A DNA stretch of 64,000 nucleotides from Planotetraspora kaengkrachanensis (GCF_016862895.1 NZ_BONV01000001.1:124001-188000); one strand, 5' to 3'; counted from the stretch's first letter, positions 35,714 to 45,782 are shown. Notes: a model not told the origin generated them from the sequence alone. Made by a program: numbers and translations.

Positions 35714-37171
35714 CTACCAGGTGGTGGGCTTGCCCTTCTGGAACAGCCACACGTCGAAGAAGTTCGTCAGGTCCATGCCGGAGATCTTCTCCGCACTGGC
35801 GATGAACTCCGCGGTGCTGGTGTTGCCGTACCGGTTGGCGGCGGCCCACTTCTTGACGAGCGTGAAGAAGGCGGCGTCGCCGATCTTGCCCCGGAGGGCG
35901 TGCAGCGTCATGGCGCCGCGGTTGTAGGGCACGTTGCCGAACATGTCCTCGGGGCCGGGGTCGGTCGTGACGGTCTGCCAGAACGACGAGGTCGCCGCGC
36001 GCCCGTAGTTGCTCGTGCTGTTGAACGTCTGGTCCACGGTGGCGCCACCGGTGTGCTCGGTGTACATCCACTGGGAGTAGGTCGCGAAGCCCTCGTTGAG
36101 CCAGATGTCGGACCAGCGGCTGAGCGACACGCTGTCGCCGAACCACTGGTGGGCGAGCTCGTGCGCCATCGTGCCGACGCCCGGAGCGCTCGAGAAGATC
36201 GGCTTGGTCTGGCTCTCCAGGGCGTAGCCGACGTCGGGGGCCCGGTCGATGATCGCGCCCGCCGTGTTGAAGGGGTAGGGGCCGAAGATCGAGGAGAAGT
36301 AGTCGACGATGTCCGGGATCTGGGCGACGGCGGCGGCCGACTGGGTGACCAGCCGCGGGTCCACAGCCGTGTAGATCGGCAGGCCGCCGGGCGTCTTCGA
36401 CTTGGTGACGGTGAAGTTCCCGATGGTCACCGTGGACAGGTACGTCGCCATGGGCTCACGCGCGTCCCACACGAACGTCGTCCAGCCCTTCTTGGTCTTC
36501 TGGGACACCAGGCGGCCGTTGCCGACCGCGGTGACGCCCTCGGGGACCGTCGCGTGGAAGGTGAAGGTGGCCTTGTCCGTCGGGTGGTCGTTGCCCGGGA
36601 ACCACGCGGGAGAGCCCTGCGGCTCGCCCGGCACGAACGCGCCGTCGTCGGTGGGCACCCAGCCCTCGATGGAGCCGTCGGGGTCGGTGACGACCGGGGG
36701 CGTGCCCTTGTACTTCACGACCACCGTGAAGTGGCGCCCCTTGCCCAGGTCGTGGCGGGGGGTCACGACGAGTTCCTGCCCGCTGCGCTCGAACGCCGAC
36801 CGGTGGCCGTCCACGGTGAGAGACGTGATCTCCGGGCCGCGGAAGTCGAGGTCGAACCGGTTGAGGCCCTGGGTCGCGACCGCGGTGATCTTCGTCGTCG
36901 CGTCCATGGTCTTGGTGGCGGGGTCGTAGGTGAAGGTGATGTCGTAGTGCTTCACGTCGTAGCCGCCGTTGCCCGCGTCGGGGAAGTAGGGGTCCCCCAC
37001 GCCGGACGATCCGGCCGAGTAGTGCGGCCGGCCCGGCTCCCCGTGGTCCCCTTGGTCCCCGTGGTCTCCGTGGCGTCCGGACGAGGCGAAGGCCGGCTGC
37101 GCCCCCTGGGCGATCAGCAGGCCGAGCAGAGCGGCCGAGGTGGCCGCGGCGCCGAGTCGTCGCGATGTCAT
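35714..37171 (-). CDS. Secreted M1-family metallopeptidase
   Basis: 485 residues. Signal peptide (TSRRLGAAATSAALLGLLIA, cleavage near AFA-SS), a His/Gly/Asp-rich linker, an N-terminal beta domain, then the gluzincin core: HELAHQWFGDSVSLSRW with zinc His and catalytic Glu, and NEGFATY with the third zinc ligand Glu. The exopeptidase GxMEN motif is ALESQ here, so strict aminopeptidase specificity is uncertain. It lacks the large C-terminal ERAP domain, as in short secreted actinobacterial members. GGAAGGA precedes the ATG. Confidence 0.88.
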   Translation of the reverse strand: MTSRRLGAAATSAALLGLLIAQGAQPAFASSGRHGDHGDQGDHGEPGRPHYSAGSSGVGDPYFPDAGNGGYDVKHYDITFTYDPATKTMDATTKITAVATQGLNRFDLDFRGPEITSLTVDGHRSAFERSGQELVVTPRHDLGKGRHFTVVVKYKGTPPVVTDPDGSIEGWVPTDDGAFVPGEPQGSPAWFPGNDHPTDKATFTFHATVPEGVTAVGNGRLVSQKTKKGWTTFVWDAREPMATYLSTVTIGNFTVTKSKTPGGLPIYTAVDPRLVTQSAAAVAQIPDIVDYFSSIFGPYPFNTAGAIIDRAPDVGYALESQTKPIFSSAPGVGTMAHELAHQWFGDSVSLSRWSDIWLNEGFATYSQWMYTEHTGGATVDQTFNSTSNYGRAATSSFWQTVTTDPGPEDMFGNVPYNRGAMTLHALRGKIGDAAFFTLVKKWAAANRYGNTSTAEFIASAEKISGMDLTNFFDVWLFQKGKPTTW

Positions 37172-37248
37172 GCGGTTCCTTCCATCGGGTCCGGCCGGGG
37201 AGGCCCCGGCCGGATCCGTCGTGCGTGTGTTCTCGAGAGGTGGATCTT

Positions 37249-37274
37249 CCGGCCGGCCCTGACGGGCCGGCCGG
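37249..37274 (-). terminator. Hairpin after the M14 carboxypeptidase gene
   Basis: 11-bp perfect stem with 4-nt loop (37249-37259, 37264-37274, CCGGCCGGCCC). It lies just past the carboxypeptidase stop; next to it a 14-bp tandem repeat (37273-37300) covers that stop. Confidence 0.65.
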
Positions 37275-37294
37275 TTCACGTCAGCCGGTTCACG

Positions 37295-40114
37295 TCAGCC
37301 GACGACGGAGCGGAGCGGGATCTGCGCGGTTCGCAGAGCGCTGACCAGGTCGCGGAGGAACGGGTGCTCGTCGGCCGCGAGTCCCTCCGGGTTCGGGATG
37401 GTGATGTAGGCCGAGCCGCCCGCCTCCGCCGTCAGCGCGGTGTCCGTGTACCGCCTGACGACGGCCTCGGTCCTGGCCAGGTCGGAGCCGGCGACCTCGA
37501 TGCCGATCGGCCGCCACTGCCCGCCGAGATCGGCCGGCTCGGGAGCCTCGGCGGCCGCCGACCGCAGGGCCTCGGCCCCGGCCTGCGGGGCCGCCGTGCG
37601 CTGCGCCGCCGCGGCTGCCGGAGCCTTGGGCTCGAGCAGCGCGTTGGCCACGAGGTGGATGCCGTTCTCGTTATAGGCACGGAAAAGCGGATTGTATGCG
37701 AACAGCACGGCATGTCCGGTTCCGGTCGGCTCGTCCACGAGCGAGACCGTGCCCTTGAGCGCGTCGGCTCCGACCGTGTAGCCGTTGGACCAGAACGTGT
37801 CGTCCGCCGGGTAGGTGAGGACGTTCGTGCCGGTCTGGCTCGGGTTCAGGATCGGGTCGCTGTTGTTGAACTGGAAGTCCTCCGCCGGACGGCCGAGCGC
37901 CACCGGCGCGTCCGTCGCCACGTCCACCCGGAAGTGCGAGCCGATCACCTGGTAGCCGGTCGGCTTGGCCTTCTCCGTGGTGGAGGTCAGGCCCGCGGAC
38001 CTGGCGAGCCGGGTGCCCTCGTTGCGCAGGCCGAGGTAGGTGCCGCCCGCGGCCACCCAGGCCTTGAGGTTGGCCAGGCCCTCGGCGGTCAGGCCGCCGG
38101 TCGAGCTGCTGCCGTCCGGGACCACCAGGGCGGTGCGCCCGGTGAAGGCCGGGGTGTTGCCGTTGATGTCCGCCGCGGTCACCTGGGTGAGGGGCAGGCC
38201 CCAGTGGTCGCCCAGCACATACCGCGCCTCGCCGTACGAGCCGGAGGTCGTGGAGATGCCGGTGCCGGCGAACAGCCCGGTGTCGGGCAGGCTCAGCGGC
38301 GTGCCGGAGGCCGGCCGGCTGCTCGCGTGGACGGTCACGCCGAGCGGGCGGGCCAGGTCGTCCAGGTCGTCCTCGCCGATCGCGCGGGCGGGCAGGCTGA
38401 CCTGTCCGGTCTCGAGGTCACGCGAGACCGGGACCTTCGAGCCGAGGAGCCGGAAGGTGAGCTCGGACGCGGCGGCCGAGTCCATCGGGTAGGTGTAGGA
38501 GCCGTTCTTGTGCGCCTTACCGTCCGTGCCGCCCTCGACGCGCTTGACCCGCTCGACCTTCGGGGACAGCGTGTCGCCGGTGTAGACGGTGTCGATCCCC
38601 ATCAGCAGCGGGTTGCTCCACGACGAGACGTCGTAGAAGTACGGGAAGGGGACGTAGGGGTCCTCGGCGAGCAGCGCCTGGATCCAGTGCTTCTGCGGCT
38701 GGTTCATCGGGATCCAGTACGCGCCCTCGGGGACCGTGAGGTTCTTGGCGGACCGGCCGCCGAAGACGCGCGCGTTCGGCACCTTCAGTGAGCGCTCGAC
38801 CTTGTAGACCTCGACGTCCATGCCGCGGAGCCGCTCCACCAGCTTGCGCACGTCGCCGAGCTGGCGGCCCGGCAGCAGGAAGTACGACTTGACCTTGACG
38901 TCCGGCACCGGGAACTGGACGGTGTTCGTGGGCTGCACGACCTCGTTGGGCTCGAGTGTGCCCTCGGCGCCCTCCTTGAGCGCGGTCCGCCAGATGTCGT
39001 AGTACCCGCCGAGGATCTCCCGCTTGTTGTCCGCGGCCCACCCGGTGGTGGCCCACTGGGTGTTGAACTGCTGCTGGACCCGGTCCTCGACGGCGGACGA
39101 GCTGCCCTTCTCGAAGGTCATGCCGGCGGCGCCGAAGCCCGTCGCCGGCACGGTGTCGCCGTAGCCCATGTAGAACAGGTCGTAGGTCGCGTAGTTGAAG
39201 TAGCACTCCGTGGTGACCGCGCCCGCGCACGCGCCGTTGTACCCGAAGCCCGCGGCGTTGGCCGCTCCGATGCGGTTGATCCAGTCGACCGGCTGGTCGG
39301 CGATCTCATGGTGGATCGGGTCGGCGTTCGGGGGGAAGAAGTACTGCCGCCCGCCCATCTCGTGGGCGTCGACGAAGACCTGCGGCGGATAGTCGCGCAA
39401 CATCGCGACCTTGCCGTCGGTCTCCGGCTGCGTCCGGGCGAACCAGTCCCGGTTGAGGTCGAAGCCGCGGTCGTTCTGCCTGCGGTTGGCGTCGCGCCCG
39501 TCGGGGTTCTGGGTCGGCACGATGACCGTGACGAGGTTGTCGTTGCGCTCGGCCACGTCGCAGGACAGGCCGCTCGACAGTTCGTACAGCGTCTTGAGCG
39601 CGGCGTCGGCGCCGCTCGTCTCGCCACCGTGAACGTTCCCGGCCACCCAGACGATCGCGGGGGTGTCCTTGGCGATCCTGGCCGCCTTGTCGGGCTTCAG
39701 CGACCGCGGGTCGCGCAGCGACTTGACCTGCTCGGCGATCTCCGCCAGCTCCTTGCGGCCCATGTGGTCCTTGTTGGACACGATGGCGTAGGGCAGCGGC
39801 TGGCCGGTGAAGCTGTGCGCCATCGTCCCGGTGACCACCCGGTCGGAGGCGCGCCCGACCGCGTCGACGTACGCCCTGATCTCGGTGGTCGTGACCACCC
39901 GGGACTGGCCCTTGCCGAGGGGGAACCCGAAGAACGACTCGGGACTCGGCACGGACGTCAGATGGGCGTTCGGGTCCGGGCTGCATTTCGGCCCGTGTGA
40001 ATTCGCGCTTGCGGGCGGGATGAACGGCAGTGTGAACGCCGTCAGCGCGATGACCGCGACAGTGGTGGCCTTGCCGAAGGGAAATCTTCTGTACGACGCC
40101 GAACTCGGCCGCAC
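37295..40114 (-). CDS. Large secreted M14 zinc carboxypeptidase
   Basis: 939 residues. Signal peptide (TTVAVIALTAFTLPFIPPAS). M14 catalytic domain within about residues 60-400: zinc motif HGGETSGADAA (HxxE), PTQNPDGRD and RGFDLNRDWFARTQPE (substrate-binding Asn-Arg), and VDAHEMGG with the third zinc His. The remaining ~500 residues include a late segment that may resemble a class I amidotransferase-like fold (VVPDGSSSTGGLTAEGLANL), uncertain. The GTG at 40114 was chosen for its AGGAGG and the following signal peptide. Likely degrades peptides outside the cell, with the neighbouring M1 enzyme. Confidence 0.85.
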   Translation of the reverse strand: MRPSSASYRRFPFGKATTVAVIALTAFTLPFIPPASANSHGPKCSPDPNAHLTSVPSPESFFGFPLGKGQSRVVTTTEIRAYVDAVGRASDRVVTGTMAHSFTGQPLPYAIVSNKDHMGRKELAEIAEQVKSLRDPRSLKPDKAARIAKDTPAIVWVAGNVHGGETSGADAALKTLYELSSGLSCDVAERNDNLVTVIVPTQNPDGRDANRRQNDRGFDLNRDWFARTQPETDGKVAMLRDYPPQVFVDAHEMGGRQYFFPPNADPIHHEIADQPVDWINRIGAANAAGFGYNGACAGAVTTECYFNYATYDLFYMGYGDTVPATGFGAAGMTFEKGSSSAVEDRVQQQFNTQWATTGWAADNKREILGGYYDIWRTALKEGAEGTLEPNEVVQPTNTVQFPVPDVKVKSYFLLPGRQLGDVRKLVERLRGMDVEVYKVERSLKVPNARVFGGRSAKNLTVPEGAYWIPMNQPQKHWIQALLAEDPYVPFPYFYDVSSWSNPLLMGIDTVYTGDTLSPKVERVKRVEGGTDGKAHKNGSYTYPMDSAAASELTFRLLGSKVPVSRDLETGQVSLPARAIGEDDLDDLARPLGVTVHASSRPASGTPLSLPDTGLFAGTGISTTSGSYGEARYVLGDHWGLPLTQVTAADINGNTPAFTGRTALVVPDGSSSTGGLTAEGLANLKAWVAAGGTYLGLRNEGTRLARSAGLTSTTEKAKPTGYQVIGSHFRVDVATDAPVALGRPAEDFQFNNSDPILNPSQTGTNVLTYPADDTFWSNGYTVGADALKGTVSLVDEPTGTGHAVLFAYNPLFRAYNENGIHLVANALLEPKAPAAAAAQRTAAPQAGAEALRSAAAEAPEPADLGGQWRPIGIEVAGSDLARTEAVVRRYTDTALTAEAGGSAYITIPNPEGLAADEHPFLRDLVSALRTAQIPLRSVVG

Positions 40115-40214
40115 GGATGCCTCCTGGAGGGGCGGTGGACGGCACGTCCTCACGTGCGAACCCGCCGTCCTGGGGAAACTGAAACCGCTGTGGTGCCGGA
40201 GAGAGTCGAGAATG

Positions 40215-40243
40215 ATCGTATTCGGAGGTAATAAACCGGGCAA
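40215..40243 (-). promoter_or_regulatory. Candidate promoter of the M14 carboxypeptidase gene
   Basis: Minus strand TTGCCC (40238-40243), 17 bp, TACGAT (40215-40220), about 100 bp before the start. A GTCACT...AGTGAC inverted repeat (40248-40253, 40263-40268) lies just upstream and could be an operator. Confidence 0.5.
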
Positions 40244-40330
40244 GAGGGTCACTACTTAACAAAGTGACAGCACGAGATGTGCGGTTTTCGGGCATGATCG
40301 AGCGCCCATTCCGGCCCGTCCGCAGACTCT

Positions 40331-40341
40331 GTGGGACGATT
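40331..40341 (+). promoter_or_regulatory. GTGGGACGATT motif upstream of kinase 2
   Basis: Same 11-bp element as before kinase 1 (32668-32678), 23 bp before the GTG start. Not found before kinase 3. Confidence 0.4.
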
Positions 40342-40364
40342 CAGGAGTTTTCGGAAGGGGTCAG

Positions 40365-41987
40365 GTGAACGAGGGGCGTCGCATCGCGGGCAGGTATCGC
40401 CTGCTCGAAGCCGTCGGCCGCGGCGGCATGGGGATCGTCTGGCGCGCCCACGACGAGGTGCTCGACCGCACGGTGGCGGTCAAGGAGGTGCTGAACCGCG
40501 CGGTTACCGACGAGGAGCGCGAGGAGTTCAACCGGCGGACCATCCGCGAGGCCCGGGCGGCCGGCCGCCTGTCCCACTCCAGCGTGGTCGTCGTCCACGA
40601 CGTGATCGAGGAGGACGGCCGGCCCTGGATCGTCATGCAGTTCGTCCAGGCGCGGTCACTCGGCTCGGTTCTGCTCGAGGACGGCCCGCTGCCGCCCCGG
40701 CGGGTCGCGGCCATCGGCCTCCAGGTGCTGGGCGCGCTCCGCGCGGCGCACGCCGCAGGGATCCTCCACCGGGACGTCAAACCGGAGAACGTCCTGCTCC
40801 GGCCGGACGGCAGTGCGGTGCTCACCGACTTCGGAATCGCCACCATGCCGGACGAGACCGGGTTCACCTCCACGGGCATGGTGTCGGGGACTCCGGCGTT
40901 CCTGCCGCCCGAACGGCTCAACGGGCGGCCCGCCACGCGCGAGTCCGACCTGTGGTCGCTGGGCGCGACGATCTACACGGCGGTCGAAGGCAGACCGCCG
41001 TTCGAGCGCGACTCGGCGATCGCGACGATGGCGGCCGTCATCCACACGGAGCCCGATCCGCCCCGGCACGCCGGCCCCCTCACCCCGGTCATCGAGGGCC
41101 TGCTGGTCAAGGAGCCCGCCCGGCGGATGGCGGCCGGGACCGCGGAAAGGCTCCTCAAGGCCGCGGCGGGTGCGGACGACGCCGGCGCCCGGTCCGGCCC
41201 AGGAGCCCACGCCCGGGCCCGATCAGGCTCGTCCACCGGAATCGGCGCCCGGTCGGGCCAGGCCACCGGGAACGGCGCCGCACCGCCGCCCGGCGCGACG
41301 TCGGTTCTGGCTCCCGAGCGGCGCGCGGCGCGCCGGGGCCCGCGTGCGCACCGGCGTGCGGCGAGCCCGGCGCGCGTGGCGGTGGCAGGACTGCTCTGCG
41401 CCGTGCTGGCGACCGGCGGCTGGTACGGCTACCGCCGCCTCGGCGGCGACACCGCCACCGGCTCGGCCTCGGGTCCCGTGGCGTCCGCGACCGCCCCCAC
41501 GGTGCCGTCCCCGGCTGCCTCCGCGGCCGGGCCCGGCACGGCGCCCGAGGGCTGGACCACACATGTGGACCCGCTGGGCTTCTCCGTCGCGCTGCCCAAG
41601 GGCTGGAGCGCCTTCGACCGGCAGGCGACGCGCGTGAGCTTCCACGACTCGAGCAGGTCCGGCTATCTGCTGGTCGACCTCACGAAATGGACGGCGGCCG
41701 ATCCCGTCGAGGCACTCACCGACGTCGAGGTCACCGCGCGTAAGAAGGGACTCCTTCCCGGCTACAAGCGCATCAGGCTCGGGCCCGTACGAGAGGGCGG
41801 TACGCCCGCCGCCGAGTGGGAGTTCACCTACACCCCGTCGTACGGCCGGGTGCGGGTGCTCGACCACGCCTTCCGCCTGCCCGACGGCAGGTTCGCCGCT
41901 CTTTACTGGCAGACGACCGATCGAACATGGACGACCACTATGTCCTATTTTCGGGTATTCTTGACCACATTCATGTCAAATGAGTAG
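40365..41987 (+). CDS. PknB-like Ser/Thr protein kinase with extracellular sensor domain (kinase 2)
   Basis: 540 residues, close paralogue of kinase 1. Kinase domain 8-265 (GRGGMGIVWRA, HRDVKPENVLL, DFGIATM, GTPAFLPPERL). Short Gly/Ala/Ser linker, membrane helix (VAVAGLLCAVLATGGWYGY), then an extracellular domain beginning GWTTHVDPLGFSVALPKGW that matches the one in kinase 1. GTG start with GAAGGGG upstream. Ligand unknown. Kinase 3 follows 79 bp on, same strand. Confidence 0.92.
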   Translation: MNEGRRIAGRYRLLEAVGRGGMGIVWRAHDEVLDRTVAVKEVLNRAVTDEEREEFNRRTIREARAAGRLSHSSVVVVHDVIEEDGRPWIVMQFVQARSLGSVLLEDGPLPPRRVAAIGLQVLGALRAAHAAGILHRDVKPENVLLRPDGSAVLTDFGIATMPDETGFTSTGMVSGTPAFLPPERLNGRPATRESDLWSLGATIYTAVEGRPPFERDSAIATMAAVIHTEPDPPRHAGPLTPVIEGLLVKEPARRMAAGTAERLLKAAAGADDAGARSGPGAHARARSGSSTGIGARSGQATGNGAAPPPGATSVLAPERRAARRGPRAHRRAASPARVAVAGLLCAVLATGGWYGYRRLGGDTATGSASGPVASATAPTVPSPAASAAGPGTAPEGWTTHVDPLGFSVALPKGWSAFDRQATRVSFHDSSRSGYLLVDLTKWTAADPVEALTDVEVTARKKGLLPGYKRIRLGPVREGGTPAAEWEFTYTPSYGRVRVLDHAFRLPDGRFAALYWQTTDRTWTTTMSYFRVFLTTFMSNE

Positions 41988-42066
41988 ATGTAGACGCGTC
42001 TGATCGCGGGAGCAACCGCATGGTTCGGCGGCCTGTGCGCGTTCGAGAAGGGCAGCGCCACGGGCA

Positions 42067-43446
42067 ATGGCTGATGCGCAGACCTCCGATCGAGTGATCG
42101 CCGGGCGTTACCGGCTGATCGAGCCTCTCGGACGTGGCGGTATGGGGACCGTCTGGCGCGCCCTCGACGAGGTGCTCCGCCGCGAGGTCGCCGTCAAGGA
42201 GCTCACCGCCTCGGTCGGAATGTCCGATCCGGACAGGGAGGCGTTCACCACGCGGACCTTCCGGGAGGCGCGGGCCGCGGGACGGCTCAGCCATCCGGGT
42301 GTGGCCACCGTCTACGACGTCTTCGAGGAGGACGACCGCCTCTGGATCGTCCTCGAGCTCGTCCCCTCCCGCACGCTCGGCTCCATCGTCCGGGCAGAGG
42401 GCCCGCTTCCTCCTCGGCGCGTGGCGGAGATCGGTTCCCAGGTGCTCGCCGCCCTCAGCGCCGCCCATGCCGCGGGCGTGCTCCACCGGGACGTCAAACC
42501 CGAGAACGTGCTGATCGCGCACGACGGCCGCGCGGTGCTGACCGACTTCGGGATCGCGGCGCTGGAGGACGACTCCCCCGTGACGCGCACCGGCATCCTC
42601 ATCGGCACCCCCGCCTTCATGGCCCCGGAGCGCGCGAGCGGGGCCACGGCCCGCCGGGCGTCGGATCTGTGGTCGCTCGGCGTGACGCTGTTCCTGGCCG
42701 TCGAGGGCCGCTCCCCTTTCCAGCGTGGTCACGCGCTCGCGACACTCGCGGCCGTCACCTACGAGGAGCCGGGGCCCATGCCGAACGCGGGTCCGCTCAC
42801 CCCGATCATCACCGGACTGCTGACCAAGGACCCCGCCCAGCGGATGACGGCCGTACAGGCCGGTCCGCTGCTGCGCGCCGTGGCCGAACACCCCGCCGCG
42901 GGTACCGGCGGCCAACCCGACCCGAGGCCGCGCACCGCTGCCCCCGCGCGCTCGCACCGCAAGGCCGCGGGACGGCAGGCGGCTCAGCCCACCCGGCCGC
43001 CGCGGCCTCCCCGGCCTCGCTCCCGGCGCGTGCCCTGGGCGTTCGCCGTGGTCGCCGCTTCCATGATCGCCGTCGCGGGGGCGGCGGCGGGCGGCGTCGC
43101 CTATGTCACCGCACGGGATCCGGGCACGGGGGCCACCCCCGTCAGCCGGCCCACCGTGACCGTGTTCACCACCCGTACGGCACAGCCCCGGCCGGACGAC
43201 AAGCAGGAGGCGGCGGAGTCGATGACGAACGCCGGCACGCGGTCCGGCGGCCCCGCCGCGCGGGCGAGCCGCACTCCGGCGGTCACCCGGGCGCCCTCCG
43301 TCTCCACGCCCAAGGCGCAGCCGAGGCCCCGGGACGACGGGCAGGGGCGCGGCGACGGTGCGGGCCCGGGCCGGGGCGGCTACGGGAACGGCTACGGCGA
43401 CCCCTACTGGAACCGGCACGACGGCGGCGGGGGCCAGGAACCCTAG
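42067..43446 (+). CDS. PknB-like Ser/Thr protein kinase (kinase 3)
   Basis: 459 residues. Complete kinase domain (GRGGMGTVWRA, VAVKEL, HRDVKPENVLI, DFGIAAL, GTPAFMAPERA), a basic Pro-rich linker, a membrane helix (about residues 322-344) and a short external tail rich in Pro/Arg/Gly ending GNGYGDPYWNRHDGGGGQEP. It lacks the sensor domain of kinases 1 and 2. The neighbouring kinases suggest tandem duplication followed by change of the external part. No ribosome binding site stronger than GAAGGG near the ATG. Confidence 0.9.
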   Translation: MADAQTSDRVIAGRYRLIEPLGRGGMGTVWRALDEVLRREVAVKELTASVGMSDPDREAFTTRTFREARAAGRLSHPGVATVYDVFEEDDRLWIVLELVPSRTLGSIVRAEGPLPPRRVAEIGSQVLAALSAAHAAGVLHRDVKPENVLIAHDGRAVLTDFGIAALEDDSPVTRTGILIGTPAFMAPERASGATARRASDLWSLGVTLFLAVEGRSPFQRGHALATLAAVTYEEPGPMPNAGPLTPIITGLLTKDPAQRMTAVQAGPLLRAVAEHPAAGTGGQPDPRPRTAAPARSHRKAAGRQAAQPTRPPRPPRPRSRRVPWAFAVVAASMIAVAGAAAGGVAYVTARDPGTGATPVSRPTVTVFTTRTAQPRPDDKQEAAESMTNAGTRSGGPAARASRTPAVTRAPSVSTPKAQPRPRDDGQGRGDGAGPGRGGYGNGYGDPYWNRHDGGGGQEP

Positions 43447-43490
43447 CCCGCGTCACCCCGCTGTGCGGCCGCGGGCCGGCGGGCCCTCGG

Positions 43491-44420
43491 CTAGCTCTCG
43501 TCGCCGACGATGCGCAGGGCCCTCGCGAGGTCCTCCGGGTAGTCGCTGGTGAACGAGACCCACTCCCCCGTGGCCGGATGCTCGAAGGCCAGGGAAACGG
43601 CGTGCAGCCACTGCCGCGACAGGCCCAGCCGGGCGGCCAGCGTGGGGTCCGCGCCGTACATGAGATCGCCGACGCAGGGGTGGCGGAGCGCGGACATGTG
43701 GACCCGGATCTGGTGGGTCCTGCCGGTCTCCAGCTTGATGTCGAGCAGCGACGCCGATCGGAAGGCCTCGACGGTGTCGTAGTGCGTGACCGAGTCCTTG
43801 CCGCCCGCGACGACGGCGAAGCGGCCGTCCCCGGAGGGGTGCCGGTCGATCGGCGCGTCGACGGTCCCCCGGAGCGGGTCCATGTGGCCCTGGACCAGCG
43901 CGTGGTAGCGCTTGTCGACCGTCCGCTCCTTGAAGGCCCGCTTGAGGTGGGTGTACGCCGCCTCGCTCTTGGCCACCACCATCGCGCCCGTGGTGTTCGC
44001 GTCGAGCCGGTGGACGATGCCCTGGCGCTCCGACGCGCCGCTGGTGGAGACGCGGTGGCCGGTGCCGAGCAGACCGCCGAGCACGGTCGGGCCGGTCCAG
44101 CCGACGGTCGGATGGGCGGCCACGCCGATCGGCTTGTTCACCACGACGATGTCGTCGTCCTCATAGATGATCGCCATGCCCGGCACCGGTTCCGCGACCG
44201 GCATCGGCACGGCCGGGGGCGGCGGGATCGTCACGTCCAGCCAGGCGCCCGCGTGCACCCGGTCGGACTTCGCCGGCACGGTGCCGTCCACCAGGACCTC
44301 ACCGGACGCGATCAGCTCGGCCGCACGGGTGCGGGAGAAGCCGAACAGCCGGGCCAGGGCGGCGTCGAGCCGCTCGCCCTCCAGCCCGTCCGGGACGGGC
44401 AGGCTGCGCTGGTCACCCAT
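43491..44420 (-). CDS. rluD: 23S rRNA-type pseudouridine synthase, RluD family
   Basis: 309 residues. S4 RNA-binding domain ([23 protein letters not shown]) then RluA/RluD catalytic domain with the nucleophilic Asp in HRLDANTTG. Modifies rRNA uridines (the 1911/1915/1917 helix in E. coli). The ATG at 44420 overlaps the lspA stop by eight bases; the two genes are adjacent in many actinobacteria. Confidence 0.93.
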   Translation of the reverse strand: MGDQRSLPVPDGLEGERLDAALARLFGFSRTRAAELIASGEVLVDGTVPAKSDRVHAGAWLDVTIPPPPAVPMPVAEPVPGMAIIYEDDDIVVVNKPIGVAAHPTVGWTGPTVLGGLLGTGHRVSTSGASERQGIVHRLDANTTGAMVVAKSEAAYTHLKRAFKERTVDKRYHALVQGHMDPLRGTVDAPIDRHPSGDGRFAVVAGGKDSVTHYDTVEAFRSASLLDIKLETGRTHQIRVHMSALRHPCVGDLMYGADPTLAARLGLSRQWLHAVSLAFEHPATGEWVSFTSDYPEDLARALRIVGDES

Positions 44421-44985
44421 CGGTGGTCTCCCCCGTCTGGCGCGACCCGTCGATCTGGTAGCCGCGCCACGCCAGGAAGACCGCGAGGATTCCACCGCAG
44501 ACGATGGCGGAGTCGGCGAGATTGAACACGGGGAACCCCGTCACGGGGAACGCCTGGAGGAAGTCCACCACGTGCCCCTGCAGCGGGGCGGGCGACCGGA
44601 AGATCCGGTCCGTCAGGTTGCCCACCGCGCCGCCCAGCAGGAGGCCCAGCGTGATCGCCCAGGGGAGGCTCCTGAGCTGCCGGGCCGTCCGCAGGATGGC
44701 GACGACCACGCCGACGGCGATCACGGTGAAGATGATCGTCATCCCGGTGCCGATGCTGAACGCGGCACCGGGATTGCGGATCACGTTCAGGACCAGCACG
44801 CCGGGAATGACGGTCGTCGGCTCCTTGTGCTCGAGGAACTGGACCACGAGCAGCTTGCTCACCACGTCGAGCGCGTACACGACCGCCGCGACCACGACCA
44901 GGAGGGCGATCCTCCGTCCGCGAACGGGCCGTGTGTCGGCTCCATCGCTCAGCGGCGCTCCTCCCGGGTCTTGCACGCTACGCAC
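44413..44985 (-). CDS. lspA: Lipoprotein signal peptidase
   Basis: Type II signal peptidase, about 180-190 residues, four membrane helices. It cleaves prolipoproteins such as the binding protein in this window. Catalytic Asp pair in GNLTDRIFR and [23 protein letters not shown] is conserved. The start is uncertain. The GTG at 44985 has GAGGG upstream, while a CTG at 44952 has GGAGGAG five bases upstream and overlaps the TraR stop, giving 179 residues; 44985 is listed as the conservative choice. Confidence 0.93.
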   Translation of the reverse strand: MRSVQDPGGAPLSDGADTRPVRGRRIALLVVVAAVVYALDVVSKLLVVQFLEHKEPTTVIPGVLVLNVIRNPGAAFSIGTGMTIIFTVIAVGVVVAILRTARQLRSLPWAITLGLLLGGAVGNLTDRIFRSPAPLQGHVVDFLQAFPVTGFPVFNLADSAIVCGGILAVFLAWRGYQIDGSRQTGETTDG

Positions 44986-45344
44986 AGCGTCGCCCTCGGG
45001 AACGCTCGCAGACGTTCCTTCCCGATCGGCTTGTGGCACGATTCGCACTCTCCATAAGTCCCTGCGTCGACGCGGGCGATCGCCCGCTCGTTCTGCGCGA
45101 GCAGGTCGCGCGCATTCAGGGTAAGGGCGATCTCACGCTCGCGCTCATAGGTCTTGGCCCCGGCGTCGGCCGGATCGTCCCCCGCCCCCTCGCTGGCGTC
45201 TCCCTGCGCGAGATCGGCCTCGGCGCGTGCGATGTCGGCGCCGAGCTCCTCGATCTCATGCTGCAGCCGGGTGCGGACCTCGGCGAGCTCTTCGCCGGAC
45301 CAGGTGTCTTCGCTGGTAGCGGTTCTGGCCGCGCGCGTGGCCAT
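44949..45344 (-). CDS. TraR/DksA C4-type zinc-finger protein
   Basis: 131 residues. Coiled-coil N-terminal half (ELAEVRTRLQHEIEELGADI), then a C4 zinc finger (CESCHKPIGKERLRAF with CVAC later). DksA-family proteins bind RNA polymerase near the secondary channel; the actinobacterial member may act in ribosome or stress control. The start at 45344 has GGGAGG four bases upstream. Overlaps lspA. Confidence 0.88.
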   Translation of the reverse strand: MATRAARTATSEDTWSGEELAEVRTRLQHEIEELGADIARAEADLAQGDASEGAGDDPADAGAKTYEREREIALTLNARDLLAQNERAIARVDAGTYGECESCHKPIGKERLRAFPRATLCVACKTREERR

Positions 45345-45439
45345 GAGGCCTCCCATTAGTCAGGAACGATGATCAACATATGAGCGTCCGGGCAGCATAG
45401 GTCGCGGATATCAGCCCGGCAAACGACTCGCCGACGGTT

Positions 45440-45583
45440 TTACCCCGCCCGGAGCCGGGCGGCACCTTCGGCCTGTTCCTCCTCGTCCCCCCCCTGGATG
45501 TCGACCGTCTGGCCGCGGATCGCGACGACCCGGGACAAGACGTAAGCGCCCTGCTGTACGGCGGAACGGAGACGACGGCCCAT
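45440..45583 (-). CDS. Possible small protein (47 aa)
   Basis: MGRRLRSAVQQGAYVLSRVV, then a hydrophilic acidic segment (GGDEEEQAEGAARLRAG). Codon third positions are as GC-rich as in neighbours, and the ATG has GGGGGCGG upstream. Not recognised; could be spurious. It lies in the 650-bp region between the TraR gene and the T-box. Confidence 0.35.
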   Translation of the reverse strand: MGRRLRSAVQQGAYVLSRVVAIRGQTVDIQGGDEEEQAEGAARLRAG

Positions 45584-45782
45584 CGGGCCGCCCCCGTCGT
45601 CCCTCCGTCGACGTAGGGCACTCACCGTGACAACATCGCCACCCCTCGGTATTGTTCCGCCCGTGACCGCCGGGTTCCACCGGCACGCATTATCGGGAAG
45701 CCCTTGCGCCCGGTCTGCGTTATCGTCTAAGTCTGCAAAGGCGTCGATGGGGACGAGTACCTCCGCATCCACTCGCATGAGC

